Below, piece by piece: positions 1 through 8,300 of a stretch of 64,000 bases of DNA. The DNA is from Melioribacteraceae bacterium (GTDB taxonomy: Bacteria > Bacteroidota > Ignavibacteria > Ignavibacteriales > Melioribacteraceae): positions 1 to 64,000 of the forward strand of contig JAIOZI010000001.1 in NCBI GenBank assembly GCA_021740785.1, in the 5' to 3' direction. Position 1 is the first letter of the stretch. Each line of letters opens with the position of its first letter. The translations under genes and the position numbers were made by a program. Below the pieces are notes generated by a model. The model did no database searches. It saw nothing but the letters and a program-made list of their open reading frames with translations, and was not told the DNA's origin.

Positions 1-93
1 CGAATGAGAAAAATAAACAATTACCAAAAACTAGATTTATTAAGAATTGCTATTAAAAAAGAATTGAAATTAGAGCAATCTAAAGTTGCATGA
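1..93 (+). CDS. Possible 3' end of an unidentified ORF
   Basis: An open frame enters from the left edge and stops at TGA 91-93, giving about 30 lysine- and leucine-rich residues that end in EQSKVA. It is too short to assign to a family and could be chance in AT-rich DNA. No other gene is apparent before the tRNA at 519. Confidence 0.2.
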   Translation, partial: RMRKINNYQKLDLLRIAIKKELKLEQSKVA

Positions 94-518
94 TTATTTT
101 GGGGTCTCATAATTTCAACTAAGTTTGACTTTTGTTCCTTTGCCATTTTTTTGAGGTGGTATAAGAGAATAAAGAAGTGATTAATTCCATTTTATTAAAA
201 AAAGTCTGGTTGTATCTGAGAGCTTTGTAAGGGGAGAAGACTTCAAATCTTTTCCCCAATTTATTTTACCCATATTTAGCTAAGGTTTTTGTTTTAGAAA
301 AAATTCTATCTCCAAAATTTCAAACCTCTTGCTTGATTTATGATATAATACTATATTTGTAGTTCATTTTATGTAAAGTATAGATCGTTTTTACATGAAA
401 TATTTGAAAAATTGATGTCTACTAACCTCACTTGAATTTATTTTCAAATGGGGTTTAATATTGTTCGGCTCTACCTGTCGGTAGACAGGTTCGTCAAAAG
501 CAGACTTCGCCGGAACTT
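94..518. other. Intergenic region with hairpins and a promoter-like box
   Basis: I see no gene here. A 10-bp hairpin (231-240 with 248-257, one G-T pair) may end transcription of whatever lies to the left. TTG at 329-331 and TATATTTG at 352-359, 20 bases apart, resemble the Bacteroidota promoter (TTTG / TAnnTTTG) and could drive the tRNA genes, although the distance to tRNA-Leu is about 160 bases. A 7-bp hairpin with a GGTA loop sits at 473-490. A reverse-strand open frame here overlaps tRNA-Leu and is spurious. Confidence 0.35.
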
Positions 519-604
519 GCCGGGGTGGCGGAATTGGTAGACGCACAGGACTTAAAATCCTGTGGGAGTATTCTCCCGTGCCGGTTCGAGTCCGGCCCTC
601 GGTA
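519..604 (+). tRNA. tRNA-Leu (anticodon UAA)
   Basis: The cloverleaf is complete. The acceptor pairs 519-525 with 597-603, including two G-U pairs, and the discriminator A is at 604. The anticodon loop CTTAAAA holds UAA at 553-555. A long variable arm typical of Leu follows, then a T arm with TTCGAGT. CCA is not encoded. Confidence 0.96.
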
Positions 605-650
605 CAATAGTTTATGGTCACTGAGAACCAGCCTTGCCCGACGTAGGTGG

Positions 651-666
651 GTCCGGCGCTCGGTAC
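651..666 (+). repeat. Duplicated tRNA-Leu 3' end fragment
   Basis: These 16 bases match the last part of tRNA-Leu (590-605) at 15 of 16 positions, 61 bases downstream. Only the T-arm/acceptor 3' part is copied, so this is not a second tRNA. Such partial copies can be left by integration or excision at a tRNA gene, or by a lost tandem tRNA; nothing else here shows which. Confidence 0.6.
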
Positions 667-755
667 TTTGATTAAGGGTTAATTGAGAGATAAGAAAAAT
701 TTGATTTATCAGCAATTTTATGTTTCTTGTTTCTTAATATTATTTCTTACTCGTC

Positions 756-829
756 GGGTTCTTAGCTCAGTTGGTTAGAGTGTCTGCTTGACGTGCAGAA
801 GGTCAGAGGTTCGAATCCTCTAGAACCCA
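756..829 (+). tRNA. tRNA-Val (anticodon GAC)
   Basis: The acceptor pairs 756-762 with 822-828, and the discriminator A is at 829. The anticodon stem is 783-787/795-799 with loop TTGACGT, putting GAC at 790-792. The D and T arms (TTCGAAT) are regular. CCA is not encoded. Confidence 0.96.
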
Positions 830-836
830 CAACTTT

Positions 837-859
837 CGGAGTTAGCTCCGTTTTTTTTT
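837..859 (+). terminator. Rho-independent terminator after tRNA-Val
   Basis: CGGAG (837-841) pairs with CTCCG (846-850) around a TTAG loop, followed by nine T residues (851-859). It would separate the tRNA transcript from thrS, which begins 15 bases later. Confidence 0.8.
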
Positions 860-873
860 AAACAAAAGTCATT

Positions 874-2820
874 ATGGAAAAAATTAATATAACATTACCG
901 GACGGATCAGTAAAAGAATTTGATAAAGGTGTAAATGCTTTTCAAATTGCTGAATCAATTTCAGGAAGACTGGCAAAGGAAGCAATAGCCGCCCGCGTAG
1001 ATGGCGAAGTTAAGGATATTTATGCACCAATTAATTCTGATTCCGAAGTTGCAATACTAACATTCAATGATGAAGAGGGTAAACATACCTACTGGCATTC
1101 ATCTTCTCATTTAATGGCTCATGCCGTTAAAGAATTATTTCCTGAAGCTCAATTTGGTGTAGGTCCTGCAGTTGATACCGGATTCTATTACGACATCGAT
1201 ATCAATACTAATCTCAGTGAAGAAGATCTTCCTAAGATTGAAGAAAAAATGACTGAAATTACAGCCAAAGACGAACCTTTTATTCGACAGGAAATTTCTA
1301 AGGATGAGGCGATAAAACTCTATACTGAGAGATCTGATAATTACAAGTTGGAACTGATTGACGGTTTTAATGAAGACGAGGAGATTATCAGCATCTACAA
1401 GGAAGGTAATTTTACCGATCTGTGCACAGGTCCCCATGTTCCATCTGCAGGCAGAATAAAGTATTTTAAACTGCTGAGTGTTTCAGGATCTTACTGGCGC
1501 GGTGATGAAAAGAATAAGCAGCTTCAGAGAATTTATGGTGTATCCTTTCCGAAGAAGAAAATGCTCGATGAGTATTTAGAAGCGCTTGAAGAAGCAAAGA
1601 AGCGAGACCATCGTAAGCTCGGCAAAGAATTAGAGTTATTTCATATTACTCCAAAAGTCGGAACAGGGTTACCTTTATGGCTTCCGAAAGGGACTATTTT
1701 AAGAGAAACTCTTGAAAACTTTTTAAGGGAAGAGCAAGTAAAACGGGGATATCAACCGGTTGTTACTCCTCATATAGGAAATATTGAACTCTATAAAACG
1801 AGCGGTCATTACCCATATTACAGCGATAGTCAATTTCCGCCGATTAAATTGGGTGAAGGGCAGGAAGAGTACTTGCTTAGACCAATGAATTGTCCGCATC
1901 ATTTTCAGATATACTCTTCGAAGCCAAGGAGTTATAAAGACCTGCCGATTAGGTTATCCGAATTTGGAATGGTCTACCGTTATGAGCAGTCGGGTGAATT
2001 AAACGGTTTAACACGTGTTCGCTCGTTTGCGGTTGATGATTCGCATATGTTCGTCCGTCAAGATCAGTTGAAAGATGAATTATGCAGCGTAATTGATTTA
2101 ATTCAACATGTCTTTACAGTTATGGGATTTGAAGATTTTACAACCGAGCTTTCTTTCAGAGATGACAATGATGAGAAGTTCGGCGGAGATATAGCTTTAT
2201 GGGAAAGGGCTCAAATAGAGTTAAAAGAAGCAGCCGATGAAATGAATTTGAATTATATCATCCGTGAAGGTGAAGCTGCATTTTACGGACCAAAAATTGA
2301 TTTCATGGTTCGAGATGTACTGCAGAGAAAATGGCAGCTCGGTACTGTTCAGATTGATTATGTGATGCCGGAAAGATTTGATCTTCTTTACACAGGCAGT
2401 GACGGTGAAAAACATCGCCCGGTAGTTATTCATCGAGCTCCGTTCGGATCACTGGAGCGGTTCATCGGAATCTTAATTGAACACTTCGGCGGTTATTTCC
2501 CGACATGGTTAGCGCCAATTCAAACGGTAGTTATACCAATATCTCAGAATTATTTTGAATATTCGGAAAAAGTATTCAATGAATTAAAAGAAGCCGGGTT
2601 CAGAGTCGAGATTGATAAAAGAAATGAAAAAGTTGGATATAAAATTCGTGAATGGGAAAATCAGAAAGTCCCTTATATGTTAATTCTAGGAGAGAAAGAA
2701 CAAAATTCGGAAAATCTTTCGGTACGTCAGCATAAAATTGGTGATCTTGGAAATATGCAACTTTCAGAATTTTCTGATAAATTACGTGCTGAAATAAAAA
2801 ACAAAGTCATTAATAAATAA
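874..2820 (+). CDS. thrS: Threonyl-tRNA synthetase
   Basis: Charges tRNA-Thr with threonine in the cytoplasm. The 648 residues are the usual length. A TGS domain spans roughly 1-62, followed by the editing-type second domain containing HSSSHLMAHA, which removes mischarged serine. The class II catalytic core has zinc ligands Cys340 (in RPMNCPHH), His391 (DDSHMF) and His520 (VIHRAPFGS), and motif 3 is GSLERFIGILIEHFGG. A C-terminal anticodon-binding domain completes it. It heads the classic thrS-infC-rpmI-rplT cluster and follows the tRNA-Val terminator. The ribosome-binding site before ATG 874 is weak. Confidence 0.98.
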   Translation: MEKINITLPDGSVKEFDKGVNAFQIAESISGRLAKEAIAARVDGEVKDIYAPINSDSEVAILTFNDEEGKHTYWHSSSHLMAHAVKELFPEAQFGVGPAVDTGFYYDIDINTNLSEEDLPKIEEKMTEITAKDEPFIRQEISKDEAIKLYTERSDNYKLELIDGFNEDEEIISIYKEGNFTDLCTGPHVPSAGRIKYFKLLSVSGSYWRGDEKNKQLQRIYGVSFPKKKMLDEYLEALEEAKKRDHRKLGKELELFHITPKVGTGLPLWLPKGTILRETLENFLREEQVKRGYQPVVTPHIGNIELYKTSGHYPYYSDSQFPPIKLGEGQEEYLLRPMNCPHHFQIYSSKPRSYKDLPIRLSEFGMVYRYEQSGELNGLTRVRSFAVDDSHMFVRQDQLKDELCSVIDLIQHVFTVMGFEDFTTELSFRDDNDEKFGGDIALWERAQIELKEAADEMNLNYIIREGEAAFYGPKIDFMVRDVLQRKWQLGTVQIDYVMPERFDLLYTGSDGEKHRPVVIHRAPFGSLERFIGILIEHFGGYFPTWLAPIQTVVIPISQNYFEYSEKVFNELKEAGFRVEIDKRNEKVGYKIREWENQKVPYMLILGEKEQNSENLSVRQHKIGDLGNMQLSEFSDKLRAEIKNKVINK

Positions 2821-2832
2821 TAGAGGTACTAT

Positions 2833-3360
2833 ATCGTTCCGCAAAAATACCGTGTGAATGAGGAAATTAAAGTTCCCAAAGTAAGATTGATAGATGCCGA
2901 AGGTCAACAGGTCGGTATCGTATCAGTAAACGATGCAATTAAAAAAGCTCGCGAAGCAGAAATGGATGTGGTTGAAATTGCACCGCAGGCAAAACCCCCT
3001 GTATGCAAATTAATTGATTACGGGAAGTTTTTATACGAGCAGCAGAAAAAAGAAAAGATTCAAAAGAAAAAACAGCATGTCACTATTTTAAAAGAAATTC
3101 GTTTGCACCCGAATACTGATACACATGATGTTGATTTCAAATGCAGGCATGCTGAAAATTTTCTGAATGATGGGAATAAAGTTAAAGTCGCCGTTATTTT
3201 TAAAGGCAGGGAATTAGCTTACAAGGAACAAGGTGAAGTACTTCTTCAAAAATTTATTGATCGTCTTGAAGAGGAAGCCAGAGTTGAACAGGAAATAAAA
3301 TTTGAAGGAAGAACAATGTTCACAATTTTAGCTCCGAAGAAATCAAAGAAAAATAAATAA
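2833..3360 (+). CDS. infC: Translation initiation factor IF-3, ATC start codon
   Basis: IF-3 binds the 30S subunit and checks start codons. The conserved IF-3 region is present ([47 protein letters not shown]). The first canonical start in frame is GTG 2854, but it would cut off conserved N-terminal residues: the frame reads [14 protein letters not shown] from 2836. The best start is ATC at 2833, six bases after the AGAGG at 2822-2826, giving 175 residues. There is no ATG, GTG or TTG between the in-frame TAG at 2821 and 2854. Rare AUU/AUC/AUA starts are known for infC and allow IF-3 to repress its own translation, so autoregulation is inferred here. Confidence 0.93.
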   Translation: MVPQKYRVNEEIKVPKVRLIDAEGQQVGIVSVNDAIKKAREAEMDVVEIAPQAKPPVCKLIDYGKFLYEQQKKEKIQKKKQHVTILKEIRLHPNTDTHDVDFKCRHAENFLNDGNKVKVAVIFKGRELAYKEQGEVLLQKFIDRLEEEARVEQEIKFEGRTMFTILAPKKSKKNK

Positions 3361-3374
3361 AGGTAGGTATTGTT

Positions 3375-3569
3375 ATGCCAAAAATGAAAAGCAATAGAGG
3401 AGCGGCAAAAACATTCAAGGTTACAGGCTCCGGGAAAGTTAAGAGAAATAAAGCATATAAAGCTCACATTCTCACTTCAAAGTCTACAAAAAGAAAAAGA
3501 AACTTGAGGAAAGCTACTTTAGTTTCTGATGCTGATTTGAAAAGAGTAAAAATAATGATACAAAAGTAA
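3375..3569 (+). CDS. rpmI: 50S ribosomal protein L35
   Basis: This 64-residue, strongly basic protein starts [15 protein letters not shown] and contains the L35 signature [16 protein letters not shown] with KRKRNLRK. It binds 23S rRNA in the large subunit. The start is preceded by AGGTAGG. It lies 14 bases after infC and 14 before rplT in the conserved infC-rpmI-rplT order, which supports coupled translation. Confidence 0.97.
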   Translation: MPKMKSNRGAAKTFKVTGSGKVKRNKAYKAHILTSKSTKRKRNLRKATLVSDADLKRVKIMIQK

Positions 3570-3583
3570 AGAGGTAATAAAAC

Positions 3584-3931
3584 ATGCCACGAGCAAAAAA
3601 CAATGTTGCTTCGAGAGAGAGAAGACGTAAAGTTCTTAAAATGGCGAGAGGCTATTGGGGATCGAGAAGTAATGTTTATACTATCGCAAAAAATCATGTT
3701 GAAAAAGGTCTAACTCATGCCTATAGAGATAGAAAACTTAAAAAACGTGAGTTCAGAAGTCTTTGGATCGTAAGAATAAATGCAGCCGCAAGAGAAAATG
3801 GTACGACTTATTCTAGGTTAATTGATGCACTCAATAAAAAGGGTGTTGATATTAACAGGAAGGTGTTAGCCAGTATGGCTGTTGAGAATCCAAAAGCTTT
3901 CACTGATGTTGTTAATTTTGTTATGAATTAA
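3584..3931 (+). CDS. rplT: 50S ribosomal protein L20
   Basis: This 115-residue assembly protein of the large subunit has a basic, helical N-terminal tail ([16 protein letters not shown]) and the globular RNA-binding half ([19 protein letters not shown]). Length and sequence are standard. An AGAGGT motif precedes ATG 3584. In other bacteria L20 can repress this operon through an infC-rpmI leader structure; I did not identify such a site here. Confidence 0.97.
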   Translation: MPRAKNNVASRERRRKVLKMARGYWGSRSNVYTIAKNHVEKGLTHAYRDRKLKKREFRSLWIVRINAAARENGTTYSRLIDALNKKGVDINRKVLASMAVENPKAFTDVVNFVMN

Positions 3932-3937
3932 TTTTAT

Positions 3938-3979
3938 ATACCCTCCCGGAGTTTTTATGTTGTATTTCGGCGAGGGTAT
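3938..3979 (+). terminator. Hairpin between rplT and pheS, possible attenuator
   Basis: ATACCCTC (3938-3945) pairs perfectly with GAGGGTAT (3972-3979). Three more G-C pairs (3946-3948 with 3968-3970) extend the stem past a one-base bulge. The sequence after it is AT-rich but has no clean T run, so it may be a partial terminator or an attenuator between the ribosomal protein genes and pheST. Confidence 0.5.
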
Positions 3980-4007
3980 TTATTTAAATATTTGCGAGTG
4001 ATTTCTT

Positions 4008-4997
4008 ATGTTGGATAAAATTAAACAAATCGGAGAAGAATTTTCAGAGGCGATACAAAAGGTAACAGATTCTAAAGAACTCGAAGAAATTAGATTAAAG
4101 TATCTTAGCCGTAAAGGCATCTTTCCTCAATTATTTGAAGATTTCAAAGCGCTGCCGAAAGAAGAAAAACCTGCAGTGGGTCAACTGCTAAATCAAGTAA
4201 AAAATCAGACTCAAAATTTATTTGATGAAATAAAAACTAAAGTTGAACTAGCCGGTTCACATTCCGATTCTTATATCGATTTAACCCTTCCCGGAAGATC
4301 AAAACAATTGGGCAGCAAGCATCTTTTGATTCAATCAATGAATGAAATTAAGAAGATATTTATTGGTTTAGGATTTTCTGTTTATGAAGGTCCGGAATTA
4401 GAATCGGATTATAATAATTTCGAAGCGTTGAATTTTCCCCCAGATCACCCGGCACGCGATATGCAGGATACATTTTTCATAAATGATGATTTCCTGTTGC
4501 GGACTCATACCTCGCCCGTACAAATAAGATTAATGAAAAATACCAAACCGCCGATCCGCGCAATTATGCCCGGCAAAGTGTATAGAAACGAAGCAATAAG
4601 TGCGAAGAGCTACTGTTTATTTCATCAAGTGGAAGGTTTATATATTGATACGGATGTTACATTCGCTGAATTGAAAGGTACACTTGTATCATTCGTAAAA
4701 AGATACTTTGGTGATGATGTAAAATATAGATTCCGTGCAAGTTTTTTCCCATTTACCGAACCTAGCGCTGAGCTTGATATCTGGTGGCAGCCGAAAGATA
4801 AACCCGGTCAATGGATGGAAATTCTTGGGTGCGGAATGGTTGATCCGAATGTACTTGAAAATGTTGGAATAGATCCTGAAAAATATGTCGGTTATGCTTT
4901 CGGTATGGGAGTTGAAAGAAGCACTCTGCGGAAATATAAAATAAATGATATTAGAAATTTCTTCGATAACGATAAAAGATTTTTAGAGCAATTTTAA
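4008..4997 (+). CDS. pheS: Phenylalanyl-tRNA synthetase alpha subunit
   Basis: Catalytic subunit of the (alpha-beta)2 enzyme that charges tRNA-Phe. It has 329 residues. The N-terminal helical arm (about 1-90) would contact the tRNA. The class II core includes LLRTHTSPVQIR, motif 2 (GKVYRNEAISAKSYCLFHQV) and motif 3 (GMGVERSTLRKYKINDIR) near the C terminus. It is directly followed by pheT with a 15-base gap. Confidence 0.97.
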   Translation: MLDKIKQIGEEFSEAIQKVTDSKELEEIRLKYLSRKGIFPQLFEDFKALPKEEKPAVGQLLNQVKNQTQNLFDEIKTKVELAGSHSDSYIDLTLPGRSKQLGSKHLLIQSMNEIKKIFIGLGFSVYEGPELESDYNNFEALNFPPDHPARDMQDTFFINDDFLLRTHTSPVQIRLMKNTKPPIRAIMPGKVYRNEAISAKSYCLFHQVEGLYIDTDVTFAELKGTLVSFVKRYFGDDVKYRFRASFFPFTEPSAELDIWWQPKDKPGQWMEILGCGMVDPNVLENVGIDPEKYVGYAFGMGVERSTLRKYKINDIRNFFDNDKRFLEQF

Positions 4998-5012
4998 TTT
5001 GAGGTGTAATAA

Positions 5013-7412
5013 TTGATTATTTCTCTTAATTGGTTGAATGAATATGTGGATATCAGTGACTTCTCAGTCGATGATATAGTTGACAAACTTACGTATGCCG
5101 GATTGGAAGTTGAGGATATTAAAGACTATAAAAAACAGTTCGAAAATTTTGTAGTCGGTTACGTTAAAGAGAAAAAGAAACATCCTAATGCTGATAAACT
5201 ATCTTTATGTATAGTTAATAACGGCAATGAGGATATTAATGTAATATGCGGCGCACCGAATGTTGAAGAAGGACAAAAAATTGCATTCGCAAAAGTTGGT
5301 GCGGTAATACCTGAAAATGGTTTCAAACTTTCAAAAGTGAAGATTCGCGGAGAATATTCATCCGGTATGATCTGCTCGGAGAAGGAATTGAATATTAGTG
5401 AAAATCATGATGGCATAATGGTTTTAGATCCTTCATTAAAAGAAGGTACAGAGCTTGCATCTGCATTGGGTATGGATGATACAATTTTAGATATCGCCAT
5501 TACACCAAACAGGCAGGATGCTTTAAGCCATGTTGGTATTGCACGGGATTTGGCTGCGATGTATGATCGCGAATTGAAAATGCCGAAGTTCGAATTTGCC
5601 GAAGACCAAAGAAAAGCCGATGACTTTGCTTCCGTAGCAATTGAGAATTCTGAAGATTGCCCGCGCTATGCAGCCAAAGTTGTTCTTGAAGTTGAAGTTA
5701 AAGATTCTCCCGGTTGGTTAAAGCAAAAGTTGATAAGTATTGGTTCACGCCCAATAAATAATATTGTTGATGTAACAAATTTTGTTCTGCACGAGCTTGG
5801 TCAACCGCTCCATGCATTTGATCTGGATAAACTTGCCGATCAGAAGATTGTTGTGAAAAGTGCGGGAGAGCAGACATCATTTATGACTCTCGACAGTAAA
5901 GAGAGAAAATTGCTCCCGACTGATTTAATGATTTGCGACGGTCAAAAATCAGTAGCCATTGCCGGTGTAATGGGCGGGGAGAACTCGGAAGTTACAACTG
6001 AAACAAAAAATATATTGATTGAAAGCGCTTTCTTCAATCCTGCATCGATAAGAAAAACAGCAAAACATTTAGGATTATCAACAGATGCTTCATACAGATT
6101 TGAACGCGGTACTGATCCTGAAATAGTTGTTTTAGCGGCAGAAAGAGCTGCGCAGTTGATTGCTGAATTATCCGGCGGTAAAATTCTAAATGGTACAATC
6201 GATCAATACCCGGATAAAATTCAGCATAGAAAAGTTAAACTAAGATACTTACGTATAACGAAAATCTTAGGTTATGAAATCCCGAATGAAGAGGTAAAAC
6301 GAATACTTTCAAATTTATCTCTAGAGATAATCGATGGTGATGAAAATGAAATTATGGTTGATGTTCCGCCCTTTAGACATGATATTGAAAGAGAGATAGA
6401 TCTTATTGAAGAAGTTGCAAGAATTTACGGATATGAAAATATTCCTGATGTACAAAAAATATCGATCACGCTCGATAAAACAATTGATCAGTCACAGTAT
6501 AAAGATGAATTGAGAAATCATCTTACAGGTATGGGGTTTTATGAAATTATAACCAATTCATTATTGTCTGAAGAGACCGCACAAAAATTTGGAAGCGCTA
6601 TCACAATATTAAATCCACAGAGCACTGAAATGGCGAATACACGTCCGTCTCTCTTGCCCGGTACTCTCGGCACTATAGCGCGCAACCTAAATGTTAAGCA
6701 GCCGAATCTTTCTCTATTTGAAATCGGCAACACATTTATAAAGAAAAATGAAGTAATAAAATCATTTGATGATATTGAAGAATCAACTCATCTCCTTTTA
6801 TCAATCACGGGAAAAGTTAATGTGGATCAGTGGTATACGAGTGAAAGAGAAGTGGACTTTTTTGATCTGAAGGGTTTTGTAAATGAACTGCTTCGAAAAA
6901 TATCCCTTGACAATGTTCTTGTAGATTCATATTATCATAACAATAGTTTGTATCTCGATTATTCACTTACCAAAAGTTATGATGGGAACGTCATTGCCGA
7001 AGGCGGTAAGGTAAAAAAAGAAGTTCTGCAGTTATTTGATATCGATCAGGATGTATTTGTATTTGATATTAATATTGATTTATTGAAAAAAATTCCGACA
7101 ACTCAGAAGGTTTATTCTGAACCGTTAAAATACCCAAAAGTTGTTCGGGATTTAGCATTTATAATTGATAATAATATCGACAGCGCAAAGGTAATTGAAG
7201 TCGTTACAAAGAGCAGTTCTAAATTATTGAAAAATATAAAGTTATTCGATATCTTTGAAAGCGACAGTTTAGGTAAAGGGAAAAAGAGTCTTGCTTTTGA
7301 ACTCGAATATTATGATGAAAGCAAAACACTAACTGAAGAAGAAGTAGAAAAAGAATTTTGGAAAAGTATCAAAGCAGTTGAATCAGAATTAAAAGCTAAG
7401 TTAAGAGGATAA
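5013..7412 (+). CDS. pheT: Phenylalanyl-tRNA synthetase beta subunit
   Basis: The 799-residue beta subunit starts at TTG 5013 after a GAGGTG site. In order: the N-terminal MIISLNWLNEYV segment, a tRNA-binding OB fold (about 40-150), the B3/B4 editing domain (including RPINNIVDVTNFV and GVMGGENSEV), the B5 domain (about 400-480), and a C-terminal FDX-ACB anticodon-binding domain (about 705-799, starting YPKVVRDLAFII). Length and architecture are standard. Confidence 0.97.
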   Translation: MIISLNWLNEYVDISDFSVDDIVDKLTYAGLEVEDIKDYKKQFENFVVGYVKEKKKHPNADKLSLCIVNNGNEDINVICGAPNVEEGQKIAFAKVGAVIPENGFKLSKVKIRGEYSSGMICSEKELNISENHDGIMVLDPSLKEGTELASALGMDDTILDIAITPNRQDALSHVGIARDLAAMYDRELKMPKFEFAEDQRKADDFASVAIENSEDCPRYAAKVVLEVEVKDSPGWLKQKLISIGSRPINNIVDVTNFVLHELGQPLHAFDLDKLADQKIVVKSAGEQTSFMTLDSKERKLLPTDLMICDGQKSVAIAGVMGGENSEVTTETKNILIESAFFNPASIRKTAKHLGLSTDASYRFERGTDPEIVVLAAERAAQLIAELSGGKILNGTIDQYPDKIQHRKVKLRYLRITKILGYEIPNEEVKRILSNLSLEIIDGDENEIMVDVPPFRHDIEREIDLIEEVARIYGYENIPDVQKISITLDKTIDQSQYKDELRNHLTGMGFYEIITNSLLSEETAQKFGSAITILNPQSTEMANTRPSLLPGTLGTIARNLNVKQPNLSLFEIGNTFIKKNEVIKSFDDIEESTHLLLSITGKVNVDQWYTSEREVDFFDLKGFVNELLRKISLDNVLVDSYYHNNSLYLDYSLTKSYDGNVIAEGGKVKKEVLQLFDIDQDVFVFDINIDLLKKIPTTQKVYSEPLKYPKVVRDLAFIIDNNIDSAKVIEVVTKSSSKLLKNIKLFDIFESDSLGKGKKSLAFELEYYDESKTLTEEEVEKEFWKSIKAVESELKAKLRG

Positions 7413-7413
7413 T

Positions 7414-7731
7414 TTGCCGGACATTACAAAGAAGTACGATTTTTTTATGACTGAAATTTCATCTTTGGAAAAGCAAATTTATGTTCATCTTCAGAAGTTT
7501 GAAGAAATTAAGGAAACAAACAAAAAATTAAAAGCAACAGTTGACCAACTTAGAAAAGAAAATGAGGCGCTGTTACTTAAACAAGAAGAATTAGAAAGCA
7601 AGTTAAAAGAAAAATTTTTGGATCTGGAAGATATTAACGCAATTAATTCTTTGGATCCGGGAGAGAAGGAAAAAATAAAAAGTAAGATAAACGATTTTAT
7701 TTCTAGAATCGATTATCATTTAGGTTCTTAA
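7414..7731 (+). CDS. Coiled-coil protein, ZapB-like
   Basis: A 105-residue, mostly helical protein starting at TTG 7414, one base after the pheT stop, with AAGAGGA as ribosome-binding site. Residues about 15-75 form a charged heptad-like coiled coil (KETNKKLKATVDQLRKENEA). The position just before zapA suggests a partner of ZapA at the division ring, like ZapB. Sequence alone cannot prove this because coiled coils look alike. Confidence 0.7.
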   Translation: MPDITKKYDFFMTEISSLEKQIYVHLQKFEEIKETNKKLKATVDQLRKENEALLLKQEELESKLKEKFLDLEDINAINSLDPGEKEKIKSKINDFISRIDYHLGS

Positions 7732-7762
7732 TTTAATGAAGGTATGTTGAAGTAGACACAAA

Positions 7763-8062
7763 ATGACTGAAAAAAAGAAGCTGAAAATTAAAATTTTTGA
7801 TAAAGAATATTCCCTTCTAGTAGAAGATGAAGAAATAGCTGCGGAATTGGCGAAGTACGTGAACAGTATAATGGAAGATACTAGGGATGAACTGCCGGAT
7901 CAACCATACGAAACAGTGGCAATAATAGCTGCATTAAACGTAGCATATGATCTTTTTGTTGAAAAAAATAATTTCCGGGAATTTAGTATTCAAGCCACAG
8001 ATAAAATCAAAAAAATAAAGCTTCTTCTTAACGACCCAGAATCAGTGTCCGCTTCTTCATAA
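7763..8062 (+). CDS. zapA: Cell division protein ZapA
   Basis: This 99-residue protein has the ZapA pattern: a short beta segment (LKIKIFDKEYSLLVEDEE), then a helix with AAELAKYVNSIMEDTR, and a second helix (VAIIAALNVAYDLF) that would form the dimer coiled coil. ZapA bundles FtsZ filaments at midcell. It sits upstream of a structured RNA candidate and rny. Confidence 0.88.
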   Translation: MTEKKKLKIKIFDKEYSLLVEDEEIAAELAKYVNSIMEDTRDELPDQPYETVAIIAALNVAYDLFVEKNNFREFSIQATDKIKKIKLLLNDPESVSASS

Positions 8063-8069
8063 GGTTTAG

Positions 8070-8267
8070 CCGCTCGGTCAATTCTTTACTCTAATTGAAG
8101 AACTATAGTAAAACAAGCCAGGGTTATCGACTTACAGCGTGTATTACAGGCCTCAACCCGCGCAAACGGGAGTCAATATTATTTTGACCGGTGGACGTAA
8201 AAAGCGTTGGGCGGTTTCCCGCACTGTCAGAGGAGGTTCTTCATGACAGGCGAATTGACCGGTGCGG
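8070..8267 (+). ncRNA. Structured RNA candidate between zapA and rny, possibly 6S RNA
   Basis: About 198 bases are closed by a long-range stem: 8070-8084 pairs with 8252-8267 almost perfectly (CGGTCAATTC against GAATTGACCG plus CCGC/GCGG). Several short hairpins lie inside: TTTACT/AGTAAA, TACA/TGTA, CCCG/CGGG, GTCAA/TTGAC, GCGG/CCGC and CTGTCA/TGACAG. Size, terminal closing stem and the place after zapA agree with 6S RNA, which binds RNA polymerase. The many internal hairpins are less typical, so an rny leader element is also possible. A short open frame across it is not convincing. Confidence 0.5.
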
Positions 8268-8300
8268 ATTATATATATTTATTGCTTATATGGAGGAAAA

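Noticed and set aside
391-715. Reverse-strand open frames at the left end
   Set aside because: They run through tRNA-Leu and its flanks and lack any family pattern.
2854-2856. GTG as the infC start
   Set aside because: It would remove conserved N-terminal IF-3 residues and has no ribosome-binding site at the right distance.
8262-8300. Upstream start for rny
   Set aside because: It lies in the closing stem of the RNA candidate; ATG 8301 has a GGAGG at the right distance and gives the usual N-terminal membrane helix.
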